This document shows, one piece after another, positions 1 to 7,852 of a stretch of DNA of 19,742 bases (its first letter is position 1; each line of letters opens with the position of its first letter). The notes below the pieces were generated by a model that saw only the letters and a list, made by a program, of their open reading frames with translations, had not been told where the DNA came from and ran no database searches. The translations under genes and the position numbers were made by a program. The stretch comes from MGBC114844 sp910585855 (GTDB taxonomy: Bacteria > Bacillota > Clostridia > Lachnospirales > Lachnospiraceae), in the NCBI GenBank assembly GCA_965646165.1, contig CBFFYP010000080.1:1-19742 (forward strand), given 5' to 3'.

Positions 1-12
1 ATTTATATTCAT
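1..12 (-). CDS. Start of a gene that leaves the window to the left (4 codons visible)
   Basis: Only an ATG (positions 12-10) and three more codons are inside the window, so no product can be named. The start is supported by an AGGGGG-type ribosome binding site about 9 bases upstream and by a well-formed promoter at 35-63 pointing the same way. Confidence 0.5.
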
Positions 13-34
13 AATAAATTACCCCCTGGCTTTT

Positions 35-63
35 ATTATGACATAGTTTTTTCTTTTTTACAA
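35..63 (-). promoter_or_regulatory. Sigma-A promoter for the leftmost partial gene
   Basis: On the minus strand there is a -35 TTGTAA (58-63), a 17-base spacer, and a -10 CATAAT (35-40) preceded by TATG, an extended -10. The predicted start of transcription is about 15-20 bases before the ATG, so the leader is short. Confidence 0.6.
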
Positions 64-230
64 GTAAGTTAGTGCATATGGCGAATTGCACCCCGGTTCG
101 GATGGTTGGATGCATATAGATACAGAAGCCTTAGACTTTCTTACCGTTCGGAGCGGAACAAGCAGAGGAAATGAGCCAGCCGCCTCTTGCGTCCGCCTGA
201 TTCAACAAAACCATAAATTTTAACACAATC
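64..230. other. GC-richer, structured non-coding segment of unknown nature
   Basis: This stretch is much richer in G and C than its AT-rich surroundings and has no open frame with a convincing start. It contains short dyads: TGCATAT near 76 against ATGCATA near 110, CCG/CGG around 143-155, and AGAGG/CCTCT around 162-187. It lies upstream of the -35 box of the left-hand gene. It could be an old non-coding RNA, a decayed mobile element or a gene remnant. I cannot assign it to a known RNA family. Confidence 0.3.
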
Positions 231-284
231 CATTTTCTATATTACAGTTTTCCCAAAAATTATAAAATCTATCCGAATCTACCA

Positions 285-325
285 GACAAAAAACAAAACC
301 CTATGCAGAAATTTTCTCTGCATAG
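285..325 (-). terminator. Rho-independent terminator of the membrane-protein gene
   Basis: On the minus strand CTATGCAGA pairs with TCTGCATAG (stem 301-325, loop of about 7 bases) and is followed by a run rich in T (286-298). It starts 26 bases beyond the stop codon of the gene at 351-1508. Confidence 0.85.
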
Positions 326-350
326 AGTTCTTAATTATCCGACGTTCTCT

Positions 351-1508
351 TTACTTCTCCTGTGTTTCCTGCTCCCGATATGCATCCATATTATAACGGG
401 CATCATCAAAATAATTATCTGGATTTGCCTGTCCCTGATAACTATATGTATCTTCTGTCTGCACCTGAGAAATTGCCTGATTATAGCGAAGATTCAAAAA
501 CTCACTAAAGTTTTTCTTATACATCTTCTCCCATTCTTTATCATATCCTAACAGCATCTGCGGCTGTCTTTCCTGATATGCTTTCAGCATCTCCTCATAA
601 TTACCATGTGAAATATCAATATTGGTATTCTTCTTATCACAGTCAAAAAAGCGAATCTTACTCTCGGAATACCGTCCCGTTCTCTGATAATAATATGCCC
701 AAACCTGTTTTCGATTTTCCATTAGATAGGATTTCATACCTTTCATATAAATCGTCCATTCTTTTCCTACCCAAATCTTCTTCTCAAATAACACAGCCGA
801 TGCAAAATCTGCTTCTACACGGCTTTCTGGTATAGATGGGTTGGTATCTAAAAACTTTTTGATTACCCGATAATACCCCTGTGACAGATAACTTACTAAA
901 CTCCAAATAAAATAAACCAGCATCCATCCGTCCAATGCAGTAGCCAGACCAAGCCATCCTTTTTCTACACCGTTTACTTGTGTTGTATCTATTGTATAAT
1001 AACGTACAGTATCCAGATCTTCCTCATAAAGCATTTCATCTATGGTTTCCTGAAAGTACTGCAGTTCTTTTCCTTCCATTGTCCTTAAAGTACCATCTAC
1101 ATGCAGGCTCGAAGATACTTCTGGAATTTCATAGTCTATCCATTCCCATGTTTCATCAATCATCTTATCTAGCTTACTGCTTTGAGAAGCTGGAAGATAG
1201 ATGCCAAACATCGCATCATTGTCATAATCCCATACAATATAACCAACATTGGTAAGAGTTGTCCGGTTTGTATCTGTATTTGTAGAAGTTCTGCGCACAT
1301 ATTCTGCAACAATATAATTTGCATCAAATGATACCTGTTTTCCTTCCAATGCATCAAAATCGGCTGTTCCGTCAATCGAAGTTCCACCAAATATTAACGG
1401 AATAATTCCTGCCTTTGTGAAGACAAGAGAAACAATCAAAATTACAGCAACAACGGCTGTTCTAATTCCGAATGATTTCGTGGCATGCTTCTTTAAAGTT
1501 TCTTTCAT
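351..1508 (-). CDS. Unrecognised membrane protein with two predicted transmembrane segments
   Basis: A 385-residue protein that I do not recognise. A basic N-terminus (residues 1-16) leads into a hydrophobic segment (about 17-40), then a region of about 145 residues with many acidic residues and a Tyr/Trp-rich stretch. A second hydrophobic segment (about 185-208) is followed by a charged, tyrosine-rich C-terminal part of about 175 residues. This predicts two membrane passes with the middle region outside and both ends in the cytoplasm. The start ATG at 1508 has AAAGGAG about 7 bases upstream. The gene is monocistronic: its own promoter lies at 1569-1598 and its terminator at 285-325. No catalytic motif is visible, so no function is proposed. 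Confidence 0.8.
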   Translation of the reverse strand: MKETLKKHATKSFGIRTAVVAVILIVSLVFTKAGIIPLIFGGTSIDGTADFDALEGKQVSFDANYIVAEYVRRTSTNTDTNRTTLTNVGYIVWDYDNDAMFGIYLPASQSSKLDKMIDETWEWIDYEIPEVSSSLHVDGTLRTMEGKELQYFQETIDEMLYEEDLDTVRYYTIDTTQVNGVEKGWLGLATALDGWMLVYFIWSLVSYLSQGYYRVIKKFLDTNPSIPESRVEADFASAVLFEKKIWVGKEWTIYMKGMKSYLMENRKQVWAYYYQRTGRYSESKIRFFDCDKKNTNIDISHGNYEEMLKAYQERQPQMLLGYDKEWEKMYKKNFSEFLNLRYNQAISQVQTEDTYSYQGQANPDNYFDDARYNMDAYREQETQEK

Positions 1509-1568
1509 TTTAAACTCCTTTTCCCTCGTGTGTCACAATTTGACTTTTTTTCAATTCGCTACTTACAT

Positions 1569-1598
1569 ATTATAAGCATGAATTACACAAATTGTCAA
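1569..1598 (-). promoter_or_regulatory. Consensus sigma-A promoter of the membrane-protein gene
   Basis: On the minus strand there is a perfect -35 TTGACA (1593-1598), an 18-base spacer, and a perfect -10 TATAAT (1569-1574). An imperfect inverted repeat (TGTCA...AATTTG type) at about 1533-1545 and 1587-1603 brackets the -10 and start region and could be an operator; this is weak. Confidence 0.85.
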
Positions 1599-1688
1599 TG
1601 ACAAAATAGAACATATTTTCGATAAATGAATGGGTATTTCTTCCTATTTTACAGATATTTTAAAATATTATATAAAATATTTCTCATG

Positions 1689-1743
1689 GGAACGCCAAAA
1701 TCGGAAGGAAGGTCTATTCCGAGCCCACTACGAGGAAATGCTA
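1689..1743. repeat. Palindromic element E1 (half copy)
   Basis: Begins GGAACGCCAAAATCGG and runs through AGGAAGGTCTATTCCGAG to CTACGAGGAAATGCTA, matching one half of element E2 on its reverse strand. It stops at about the dyad centre and the second arm is missing. It ends 4 bases from the stop codon of the ADP-ribose hydrolase gene at 1748. Confidence 0.75.
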
Positions 1744-1747
1744 TTTC

Positions 1748-3823
1748 TTACTGAATATGATTAAATAAATTATATCCCTCTTCTTCCGTTTTTACATGCT
1801 TTCCATAAAAATACTTACCTATCCAAATGTAATCTTTATAAGAGCTATATTCACACATCATACAGCCATAGCATAGATCATCTGCCATTTCTAAAATAAT
1901 CTCCTTTAATTCCAAATCCTGTTTCCATTTTTCTTCAATCGCTTCATATCCCAACCATGAACCTATAATATTTCCGGTAATTGCTCCTGTGGAATCGCTA
2001 TCTCCGCTGTGATTTACTGCAGCAATCACTGCTTTAGAAAAATCATTTAGATACCGCAAAGAACAGTATACTGCAATCGCTAATGCTTCTTCTCCAGTCC
2101 ATCCTTCTCCAATTGTACGAATATTTTCTTCATCTGCTGTCTTATTTTTAGAAAGGCGAATTGCCAAATCCAATAACGACTTCATCTGAGAAAGATATTG
2201 TTCGGAAACCATATCTTGATAAATATCAAATACTGTTTCCATTGCATCTTCTACGGCTTCTATTAAAGTACCTTCTCCATAGACTCCGATATTTATAATA
2301 TGTGTCAATAATGCTGCCGGAAGCCAGCCAAGCGGATGACCATGAGTCAGTGCCGCCAGTTCTGCGCCTTGCTGATCCAATTTTCTGCGTTGTTTTTTAT
2401 CAGAAGAAGCATAGTGTAAGCCAAGTGGTGCTACCCGCATCACGCCGCCGCAGCCTTTACTATGATTGATAGGAGATTTTGTCGTTCCATGCTCTCCAGA
2501 TAATAATGCACTTAGGCAAGTATTGCCCGGTGCACGCTGTTCTTGAAGTTCTAAAATATCAGAAAGCCACGAATAGTTTTCTTCTTGATTTTCATTATAT
2601 CCTATCTGTGTACGCAGCCAATCTTGATATGCCCGAAATACATAATCTTCTACAGGTCCTCGAATACCTCGAACCATTCCTCTTGTATCTCCAAACAAAA
2701 TTCCATTTGCAGTAAACAGCGTCATCTGTGTATCATCTGAAATCTGTGCTGTTTTTGTTTTTTTGTTTAACTCATACGAGGTAATTCCATTTTCTCCATA
2801 GCAAGTTTGAATCTGTTCCCAAGATAAAAATTCAACAGGATATCCCAATGCATCTCCCACAGCACCGCCAAGCAGACCACCCCGAATTTTATCTTTATTT
2901 ATCTCCTTTGCTTTTTTCCCTTCCAATGTCTTCTTCTTATCATTTTCGTCTTCCTTTCTGTAAAATTCATCAAAATTTTCCTGAAAACTTTTGAGGTTGT
3001 ACAGATTTTTGGAAGAATGAACAGCAAAGACAACTTTTCTAAATAAATCCTTTTCTGTATGACTGTTATAACGAATTTCTTTAAATGCACGATAAAACAA
3101 ATCTGACATCTGCTTTGCATCATTTCCAAATGCCCCACATCCCCATGCACCCAAGACCAAATATTGATAACGATAATATACTGCTGTATGTAATACACTC
3201 TGAATACGGTGATAAAGAAGTGCTTCATATTCATCTTCTGTCATTTCTCCACGTTGAAATGCAATCGGTGCTGCACAAGTCAATACCGATACAACTACAG
3301 ATTGTGTCAAAAGTTGGTTATTATTATCACGAATAATTTCCACATTTGGAGAAAGAATCATCGCATCCGATGCCAATGGAGTATACTCTTTTCTATGAAT
3401 CATATAAAAAGGTTCTGCCCCTAAACTAGTCAAAGAAGCATATAGTGTACTTTTTCGGCACAAATCTTCTTCCTGTGCTTTCGCTCCCCGAATAACACCG
3501 CCACCCGGATTTATGGAATTGGCAAAATTCAAAACTAAAACAGGTTTTGCACTTTTATCGTTTTGATAATAATAACCATTTATTATTTCCTGCGCAGCAG
3601 CAAAAGAATCTTGATTTTTCACAGAATAATTGCAGCGTCCCATCATTACATGTGGAATTTTATCCTTCTCTTCTTTCTGACAGGCAATAGCTCCGGCAGG
3701 AATATAAATTGCCTGTCTATAATCTTCCTTTGAAAGTTTTAACTTATAAATTGTATTATCGATTGTATATTCTCCATCCCGAACGATTTTCATCGTTTCC
3801 CCAAACAATTCTATATTATTCAT
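1748..3823 (-). CDS. Fusion of a PARG/macro-type domain and a DraG/ARH ADP-ribosylglycohydrolase
   Basis: A 691-residue, probably cytosolic protein that should remove ADP-ribose from modified targets. Residues 1 to about 280 are a microbial poly(ADP-ribose) glycohydrolase domain (TIGR02452-like): the PARG signature GGG-x7-QEE is at 107-119, followed by GAWGCGAFGND at 225-235. A charged, lysine-rich linker (about 285-312) leads to an ADP-ribosylglycohydrolase domain (about 313-655), with GGLLGGAVGDALG at 315-327, the metal-binding SDDT at 362-365, KGCGGVMR at 456-463 and HSGDSDSTGAITG at 605-617. Both active sites look intact. The two folds are unrelated but act on the same linkage chemistry. 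AAGGA precedes the ATG at 3823. No ADP-ribosyltransferase is encoded nearby, so the substrate is unknown; reversing host, phage or toxin ADP-ribosylation are all possible. Confidence 0.9.
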   Translation of the reverse strand: MNNIELFGETMKIVRDGEYTIDNTIYKLKLSKEDYRQAIYIPAGAIACQKEEKDKIPHVMMGRCNYSVKNQDSFAAAQEIINGYYYQNDKSAKPVLVLNFANSINPGGGVIRGAKAQEEDLCRKSTLYASLTSLGAEPFYMIHRKEYTPLASDAMILSPNVEIIRDNNNQLLTQSVVVSVLTCAAPIAFQRGEMTEDEYEALLYHRIQSVLHTAVYYRYQYLVLGAWGCGAFGNDAKQMSDLFYRAFKEIRYNSHTEKDLFRKVVFAVHSSKNLYNLKSFQENFDEFYRKEDENDKKKTLEGKKAKEINKDKIRGGLLGGAVGDALGYPVEFLSWEQIQTCYGENGITSYELNKKTKTAQISDDTQMTLFTANGILFGDTRGMVRGIRGPVEDYVFRAYQDWLRTQIGYNENQEENYSWLSDILELQEQRAPGNTCLSALLSGEHGTTKSPINHSKGCGGVMRVAPLGLHYASSDKKQRRKLDQQGAELAALTHGHPLGWLPAALLTHIINIGVYGEGTLIEAVEDAMETVFDIYQDMVSEQYLSQMKSLLDLAIRLSKNKTADEENIRTIGEGWTGEEALAIAVYCSLRYLNDFSKAVIAAVNHSGDSDSTGAITGNIIGSWLGYEAIEEKWKQDLELKEIILEMADDLCYGCMMCEYSSYKDYIWIGKYFYGKHVKTEEEGYNLFNHIQ

Positions 3824-4020
3824 AAAGTAATTTTCCTTTCTAATGATATCATAAAATTATTGATTTTTTACAAACCAACAAAATAAATATCAATATCATT
3901 AAATAATAATACCTTTTTTTTAGATTGTCCACTGCCAAATACGCTGCATTTCAATAAAAATTTCTTTATCAATAAATCAAGTTACAGATAGATTATTTAC
4001 AATATTATTTTTTCATAAGA
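3824..4020. other. AT-rich leader region of the ADP-ribose hydrolase gene
   Basis: About 200 bases, very AT-rich and without a gene. On the minus strand only weak promoter candidates are visible (TTTGTA, 17 bases, TGATAT near 3847-3875). The region lies between palindromic element E2 and the hydrolase start. Confidence 0.35.
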
Positions 4021-4126
4021 GAGGAACGCTAAAATTGAAAGGAAGGTCTATTCCGAGCTCGCTTTCGCTTAGCATTTCCTCGTAGCGGACTCGGAGTGAA
4101 CCTTCCTTTGGATTTTAGCGTTCTCT
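4021..4126. repeat. Palindromic element E2 (short complete copy)
   Basis: The arms run from GAGGAACGCTAAAAT at the left end to ATTTTAGCGTTCTCTC at the right end, over about 34 bases each. The inner part contains a smaller hairpin built on GCTTTCGCTTAGC and TCCTCGTAGCGGA. It begins 13 bases beyond the stop codon at 4139 of the leftward binding-protein gene. It lacks the extra module found in E3-E5. Confidence 0.85.
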
Positions 4127-4138
4127 CCCAAAAAACCT

Positions 4139-5722
4139 CTATTTATTTAAATCAGTAAGCACCTCATCCACCATCTCATTTGTATTAGCAGCATAATATT
4201 CCATCCATGTATCAATATCATTTCCATTTACAACAATTTCCGTCATGACTCGTCTTCGAATTTCCCAAATATCTCCATTATAATCATTCAATACATCTGA
4301 AGCCGGAATAAATGGAGCCAATTTCGAATGTTCAATAAATAATTGATTACTTGCAATCGCTGCATCTGTTTCCGACTGAGGCGAATTATCCATAGGAGCT
4401 ACTGTTAAAGCAGGATCTAAATGATTTTTTGTAAACAATGTCTTATTCTCCTGATTTACCAGCATATGAAACTCCCCTTCCTGATAACTCTGTTCCACTG
4501 CGTCATTCCCTTCCCCCACTATAATTGTTTCTGCTTTATCATCCCAATGAAATCCCTTTGCACCATAAGTATAGCGGAACTGTACCTCCCCATTATCCAG
4601 CATAGGCTTTATAAAATATTCAAATACTCCCTCTGGATTCTGACAAGCACTGGTAATACACCATACAGCAGACTGTCTTTCCAAATAATAATCCAAACCT
4701 TCAATCGGTTCTAAAACAACTAAATCTGTACTCAGCCCTTGAATTGCCAGATTGTCAATAATATTCTGATTCCAAGTACCTGCCCAATAGGTAAATGCAC
4801 CAAATTTATCTTCATAGAACTTATTTCGTACATCATTCGTACCATCTGTTAATAATTCCGGATCCAGATACTTCGCCTGATAAGCATCCTGCAGCCGTGA
4901 TAAAGCATCCTTCATCTCCTGAGTAGCAAATCCATCATACCAAACACCGTCTTCATCCTGTAAAAAGTCTGGATACGCATGTTGGTAAAATTCTGGTAAA
5001 TAGTGTACATAAGGAGCTCCGCTTCCTGCAATGCCAGCAGCACCTGTTCCATACGTATCATTTAGACCATCTCCATCTGGATCATTTTCTGTAAATAGTC
5101 GTAACATATTATAATATTCATCTCAATTAGTAGGAGGCTGAATTCCAACTGCATCTAACCATGCCTGTTTTACATAAGTTACACATCCATTTCCACGTGT
5201 AGGAGCAAAACCATATAAAGCACCATTAATTTTTAAACCATCATTTACATCTGATATTAGCCGATCTCCTAATTCCTCTTTCCATACTTCATAAGCTGCT
5301 GTCATATCCCATAAAGCACCTGTTGTTGCATAAGTAGAGTATAATCCAGCAGGCAATAAAATTACATCTGGCCAGTCACCGGAAGCCAATACCCGACCCA
5401 CGGCATCTGTATAACCACTGTGATCCTGCTGATCAAATATATACTCTACTCCAACCAATTCACTTAACTGATTGGCAAGCTCTGAAATCCCTTCCTGAAG
5501 AATTGTGCCATTTACAACGATTCGAATAGAATCCGGTTTTGTAATTTCAGAAGCAGTTGTTGTTTCTGCAGTTGTTGTGGTATTCGAATCACTTGATACA
5601 GTTGTTGTAGCAGCATTAGTTGTTGTTTTTGTAGTAGAAGAATTTCCGCCGCAAGCCGTTATACTCATTGCCATTGCACAGCACAATGCTGCAGAAACAG
5701 TATTTCTGACTATCTTTTTCAT
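4139..5722 (-). pseudogene. LplA-like extracellular solute-binding lipoprotein, interrupted by one in-frame TGA
   Basis: Encodes an ABC-transporter substrate-binding lipoprotein of about 527 residues, of the type Firmicutes use for oligosaccharide uptake (LplA-like). It has a signal peptide, a lipobox ITAC with Cys24, and a Thr/Ser-rich spacer (about 26-60) ahead of the binding domain. The frame is open for 199 residues, meets TGA at 5123-5125, and then continues in the same frame to 4139 with no other defect, including a calcium-binding-like DPDGDGLND. The two halves align as one family member, so this is a single nonsense change; the lost residue could be Trp. GGGAGG lies 9 bases before the ATG. 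It is last in the galactarate run, 76 bases after the aldolase, which suggests uptake of a uronide or diacid-containing oligomer. No permease is present. A sequencing error is not excluded. Confidence 0.8.
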
Positions 5723-5798
5723 AAAATAAATCCTCCCTTTCCAATCAGCCTTTTGGCTTATTCTTTTATTCTCTCATTCTCTTTCTCTTATTTATTCT

Positions 5799-6710
5799 CT
5801 ATTCAAGCAATCCTGCTTTCTGCATCTCAGACTCTATCTTATGTAATACTGCTCCTTCCGGTGTAGGTAAATTTGGTGTATATGGTACACCAATCTTACG
5901 CCCACGCAAATTTGCCATATCCTTTGCTGCTACCGGAAAACTGGCTCCATCCATAGAAAGCCGAACCGGGTTTAACCGAAACTGTGCTTCCAAAGACCCC
6001 TGCAAATCTCCGACTATAAACTTGTTATACACATCAATAATTAACTCTGGCATAAAATTTGCTGCCGTACATACTCCGCCAACAGCACCATGACACAAAG
6101 AAGCATACAGCAAAGTATCTTTTCCGCCAAATACTTTAAAATCAACTGCCCTTGTTCTTCGAATAAATTCTGCCGTTTGGGTAATATCACCGCTCGTATC
6201 CTTCATTCCTACAATATTTTCCACTTGATTTGCAAGACGTTCCACTAAATCGCCAGATAATGTATAACCCACACGTCCCGGATTGTTATATAACAATACC
6301 GGCATTTCAGGAACTGCCTCGGCAATTCGCTTAAAATGTAAAAACAGTTCGTCCTCTGTTGGTTTTAAAAACATCGGCTGCAAAATAGAAATACCAGCAG
6401 CACCGTTTGCAGCCGCCATCTGAGCCAGACGAATACATTTCTTAGTACTAATTGCACCAATACCAAAATATACTGGAACTCGATCAGCAGTTTGATCCAC
6501 AATTATTTTTAATCCCCGCTCCATTTCCTCTTCTTCGACTGCATAAAACTCTCCATTGCTTCCAAATGCTAAAATTCCCAGCACACCGCCTTCGATCACA
6601 TAATCAACCTGTTCTCTCATTTTCTCTTCATCAATCATTTCATCTGTATCGATCGGTGTCAGGATCGGAACAATTACACCCTTTATAAAATCGGTATTCA
6701 CACCAACCAC
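5799..6710 (-). CDS. DapA-family class I aldolase, probable 5-keto-4-deoxyglucarate aldolase
   Basis: A 303-residue cytosolic TIM-barrel lyase of the DHDPS/N-acetylneuraminate lyase family. Visible motifs are FGSNGEF (49-55, the GTTGE-type loop), YNNPGR with the catalytic Tyr141, and GMKDTSGD with the Schiff-base Lys170. The gene sits 12 bases after garR in the same direction, so the most likely reaction is retro-aldol cleavage of 5-keto-4-deoxyglucarate to pyruvate and tartronate semialdehyde, the job done in E. coli by the unrelated GarL. The alternative in this family is 5-keto-4-deoxyglucarate dehydratase, which would give 2-oxoglutarate semialdehyde and would not need GarR. The start is ambiguous: GTG at 6710 or GTG at 6701, the latter preceded by AGGTGG. 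Confidence 0.85.
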   Translation of the reverse strand: MVGVNTDFIKGVIVPILTPIDTDEMIDEEKMREQVDYVIEGGVLGILAFGSNGEFYAVEEEEMERGLKIIVDQTADRVPVYFGIGAISTKKCIRLAQMAAANGAAGISILQPMFLKPTEDELFLHFKRIAEAVPEMPVLLYNNPGRVGYTLSGDLVERLANQVENIVGMKDTSGDITQTAEFIRRTRAVDFKVFGGKDTLLYASLCHGAVGGVCTAANFMPELIIDVYNKFIVGDLQGSLEAQFRLNPVRLSMDGASFPVAAKDMANLRGRKIGVPYTPNLPTPEGAVLHKIESEMQKAGLLE

Positions 6711-6722
6711 CTGCCTTTTCCT

Positions 6723-7607
6723 CTATTTTACAATACTTGTTCCAGCAATTTTTTCATAGTATTTTACAATACTGGAATGATCTTCCTTCTCCAATCCCTC
6801 TGCCTTTAAAAACTGCATTACCTCCATAAGCTGTGCTGTCAATGGGGCTGGAGAACTAATCGCATGTGCTGCATTTAAAGCATTACTCAAATCTTTAATA
6901 TGCAGTTCAATACGAAATCCGGGTTTATAATCCCCCTTTAACATCATCGGTGCTTTTGCGTCCATAACCGTAGAACCTGCCAATCCACCCCGAATCGCCT
7001 GATAAACCAATTTCGGATCTGTGCCAGCTTTTTTCGCAAATATCAAGGCTTCCGAAACAGCCGCAATATTAATGGCAACTACCATTTGATTTGCCAATTT
7101 CGCCACATTTCCAGAACCCAATTCCCCTACATAAACTACCGATCCTGCCATCGCCATCAACATATCATAATATTTCTCAAATAATTCTTTCTTACCGCCG
7201 CACATAACCGATAATGTACCATCCACTGCCTTCGGTTCTCCCCCAGATACTGGACAATCCATCATCTCTATCCCATAACGAGCAATCTCTGCACCAATCG
7301 CCTTACTTTCCATTGGATCAATCGAACTCATATCAATAAAAACCAATCCAGCTTTCGCACCTTCCACAATTCCATTCTCCCCTAAAACAGCTCTTCTTAC
7401 CTGAGGAGAATTTTGTACCATAGTAATTACCACTTCCACTTGGGAAGCTACCTCCTTAGCATTAGCAGCAGCCGCTGCACCACAGGATACCAAATCTTCT
7501 ATCGCTTCCTTATGAGAATCAAAAACCACTAATTGATGACCTGCCTTCACTAAATTTTTTGCCATTGGTCTGCCCATAATACCCAACCCAATAAATCCTA
7601 TCTTCAT
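6723..7607 (-). CDS. garR: Tartronate semialdehyde reductase (2-hydroxy-3-oxopropionate reductase)
   Basis: A 294-residue beta-hydroxyacid dehydrogenase, the usual length for GarR. It reduces tartronate semialdehyde to D-glycerate with a nicotinamide cofactor. The Rossmann loop GLGIMG is at residues 7-12, the substrate-binding DCPVSGGEPKAVDGTLS starts at 117, and the catalytic lysine is Lys170 in GNVAKLANQ. The ATG at 7607 has GAGAGG upstream. It begins a leftward transcription unit with the DapA-type aldolase (12-base gap) and the binding lipoprotein. Its upstream region carries six phased TTTCAAAT-like repeats that may be the operator for one of the two regulators in the locus. Other members of this dehydrogenase family exist, but the neighbouring galactarate dehydratase and glycerate kinase make GarR the natural reading. 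Confidence 0.9.
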   Translation of the reverse strand: MKIGFIGLGIMGRPMAKNLVKAGHQLVVFDSHKEAIEDLVSCGAAAAANAKEVASQVEVVITMVQNSPQVRRAVLGENGIVEGAKAGLVFIDMSSIDPMESKAIGAEIARYGIEMMDCPVSGGEPKAVDGTLSVMCGGKKELFEKYYDMLMAMAGSVVYVGELGSGNVAKLANQMVVAINIAAVSEALIFAKKAGTDPKLVYQAIRGGLAGSTVMDAKAPMMLKGDYKPGFRIELHIKDLSNALNAAHAISSPAPLTAQLMEVMQFLKAEGLEKEDHSSIVKYYEKIAGTSIVK

Positions 7608-7754
7608 CTTTTTTCCTCTCCATTCTTAATTTTTATGCTTTTTTACTGCTTGTACCTATAATCTGTTATGCTCAAATTATAATAACAATTTCTTTTTCCT
7701 ACTATTGACAGAATTTCTAAAACAAAAACACCTTTTCCAATAAAGTAAACAGTA

Positions 7755-7816
7755 TTTCAAATTGCTTTCAAATTCATTTCAAGTTCATCTCAGATCCTTT
7801 CAAATCTTTTTCAAAC
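7755..7816. promoter_or_regulatory. Six phased TTTCAAAT-type direct repeats upstream of garR
   Basis: Copies start at 7755, 7766, 7777, 7788, 7798 and 7809, so the spacing is 11, 11, 11, 10 and 11 bases. Three read TTTCAAAT exactly; the others are TTTCAAGT, TCTCAGAT and TTTCAAAC. On the transcribed strand of garR they read ATTTGAAA. They lie between the stop codon of the PrpR/PAS regulator (7853) and the garR start (7607), about 150-210 bases before the ATG. Spacing close to one helical turn is what a cooperatively bound protein would see. Confidence 0.6.
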
Positions 7817-7852
7817 TGCTATCCAATCGCTCTATCACTTTATTTCCCAATT

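Noticed and set aside
5735..5757. Short AGCC/GGCT hairpin between the aldolase and binding-protein genes as an attenuator.
   Set aside because: A four-base stem with no T run or alternative pairing is too weak to support.
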